A stretch of DNA of 64,000 nucleotides from Plantago major. Taxonomy: Eukaryota; Streptophyta; Magnoliopsida; Lamiales; Plantaginaceae. The translations under genes were made by a program, and so were the position numbers. The notes under the pieces were generated by a model. The model was not told the origin of the DNA. It was given only the letters and a program-made list of their open reading frames with translations, and searched no databases. The stretch covers positions 104,569-168,568 of the forward strand of contig JAIFAC010000134.1 of NCBI GenBank assembly GCA_026545765.1, in the 5' to 3' direction. Shown piece after piece: positions 62,752 through 64,000 of the stretch (positions are counted from its first letter, which is position 1; each line of letters starts with the position of its first letter).

Positions 62752-64000
62752 CACTACAAAAAGCGAGTGCATGGCGGCGGATAGATCCGTCGCTTCTGAG
62801 ACCGATATCATCGCCCGACTACGGCGGCGGATAAGTCGTCGCCCACTGGGCGTGGCGGCGGATAAATATCTGTCGTCGATTCAGCCGGATTGGGCGGATT
62901 ATCACTGACTTTTTATTTATTTATTTTTAAATTGATTATTGGCGGCGGATAGATTACATCTACGTCGCCAATCTTTCAACGGATAGATTCTATCCGTCGC
63001 CACTAATGACGGATAGATCTATCGTCGTTACAATACTATTTTAAAAAATAAATCCGTATTGAATTTTATATTCATTATCGGGATTAATTAATATCAATTT
63101 GTATTAATTGTCGAGATATTGATTTATCGAAACTACAATATTCAAATCGGACAATAATTGGTTGATATTCAAATCGAAACTACAATATTCAATACGATTA
63201 TACAATAAATGAAAATTGTATACAATGACAATAATACAAATTCATTATACAATGTACAATCTGAACTAAAATACAGAAAATGTACAAAGATAAAGATAAA
63301 TACCTAAAATATACATACTAAAATACCTAAAATACGAAAATATATAAAAGATAAATCGAAGATCCGGAGGTGGGCCGGTGGAGATCCGGTGGCGGTGGTG
63401 GCGATGAGATCGGAGGCGGTGGTGGCGTGGAGGCGGGTGAATTGGTGGTGGTGAGAGGCGGATGGTGGTGGTGGCGGTGGTGCTTGGTGGTGGTGGCAAT
63501 GTGGTAGTGAGGTGGTGGTGGCAGTGTGGTGGGAGGAGAAAGGTGGTGGTGGCCGTGGTGGTGCGGTGGGAGGAGGATGGTGGTGTGGTGGGTGTGGTGC
63601 GGTGTTGGTGGGTGTGGTGCGGTGGTTGTGGGAGTAGGAAATGAGGTGGTGGAGGAGATGGTGAGTGAGTGGAGGATGGTGGTGATGGCAATGTGGTGGT
63701 GCGGTGGTGGTGGGAGGAGAAGGTGGTGGTGGTGGAGATGGTGGTGGTGGAGGAGGGAGGAGGAGGAGGAGGAGAAATGGAGGAGAGGTGGTGAGATATA
63801 TTATATTTTTTAGGCTTTTAGCGACGGATAGATCTAGATCTATCAAATTACGTCTTTATTTTTTATTTTCCGGCTATAAGCGGATAGATCTATCCGTCGC
63901 TAAATTTTTTTATTTTTTCTTTTTATTATAATTGACAAAGTAGCGGCGGATGCTTTTATCCAGTAAACGCTACAGAACTCATGACAGTTAAATCCGTCGC
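62752..64000. mobile_element. Third CACTA transposon, left part only
   Basis: It begins CACTACAAAAAGCGAGTGC at 62752 and carries subterminal GGCGGCGGATAGATC/GATCTATCCGTCGC units (62775-63030 and again 63820-64000). No transposase sequence appears before the window ends. Its units (GGCGGCGGATAGATC) differ from those of the other CACTA copies (AGCGACGGATAAT), so it belongs to another subfamily. Orientation and target duplication cannot be determined. Confidence 0.8.
63360..63790. repeat. GTG/GGT-rich trinucleotide repeat field
   Basis: About 430 bp made almost only of GGTGGT, GGAGGA and GTGGTGGTGGCGG units, strongly purine/GT biased on the plus strand. It leaves long open frames in both directions (Pro/His/Thr-rich on the minus strand, Gly/Trp/Val-rich on the plus) that reflect composition and do not indicate a protein. 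Confidence 0.9.

Larger units (their letters stand above)
52178..64000 (-). mobile_element. Outer CACTA transposon (split twice, runs past the window)
   Basis: It begins CACTACAAGAAAATAGG at 52178 inside the Cassandra 3' LTR. 52178-53839 and 61084-62751 form its body once the element 53840-61083 is removed. The body matches the element at 20660 (52490-53840 with about 23575-24850; 61084-61680 with about 24860-25500) in the same orientation, with transposase genes on the minus strand. At 62752 another CACTA terminus interrupts its TNP2 gene. The other end lies beyond 64000. The end of its own sequence is therefore not seen. Confidence 0.82.

Noticed and set aside
63266-63846. Long Pro/His/Thr-rich open frame on the minus strand, extensin-like
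   Set aside because: It follows from the GGT-rich composition; several overlapping frames are open at once, and it lies inside a CACTA end.

Overview
The window is nuclear DNA of a flowering plant. Its genes are split by short GT-AG introns, there is a DYW-type pentatricopeptide gene, a plant-type PARP3 and a plant GT29 gene, and all the mobile elements (Ty1/copia, Cassandra TRIM, MULE, CACTA/En-Spm, Stowaway-like MITEs, LINE) are plant families. The host proteins look eudicot; a Lamiales species is a guess from element style and is not shown by the sequence.

Layout. 1-9250: a Mutator-like element (MULE) with a transposase and an OTU-like domain, split by a 6.6-kb non-autonomous Ty1/copia element (1066-7675, minus strand). 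9862-15991: the 3' half of a PARP3 gene, one exon of which is split by a second Ty1/copia element (10366-15256, minus). 16458-17547: a sialyltransferase-like GT29 gene (minus). 17548-28455: a repeat-rich stretch with a probable solo LTR, itself split by a 5.95-kb CACTA element (20660-26611) that carries an AP-4 epsilon gene fragment, then a 5'-truncated LINE. 28456-49000: a gene-rich island with SKD1/VPS4 (+), a subtilisin-like protease (+), a PPR-DYW protein (-) and a fatty acyl-CoA reductase (-). 49100-52177: MITEs, a long-inverted-repeat element and a Cassandra TRIM. 52178-64000: nested CACTA elements. The outer one (from 52178) is interrupted by a complete 7.2-kb copy (53840-61080) and again at 62752 by a third that runs off the window.

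The host genes are unrelated housekeeping or metabolic genes and form no pathway: endosomal ESCRT-III disassembly (SKD1), secreted proteolysis, organelle RNA editing (PPR-DYW), fatty alcohol synthesis (FAR), Golgi glycosylation (GT29) and a PARP-family protein. The main stories are the mobile elements: nested insertions with readable target-site duplications, gene capture by a CACTA element, a copia insertion inside a PARP3 exon, and a copia derivative full of a palindromic CAATGTTG/CAACATTG motif.

Quality note: nearly every host gene, including the conserved SKD1, FAR and GT29 genes, carries one to several 1-2-base indels, several of them in homopolymers. The simplest reading is residual consensus error in the assembly, so frameshifts here are weak evidence for pseudogenes.
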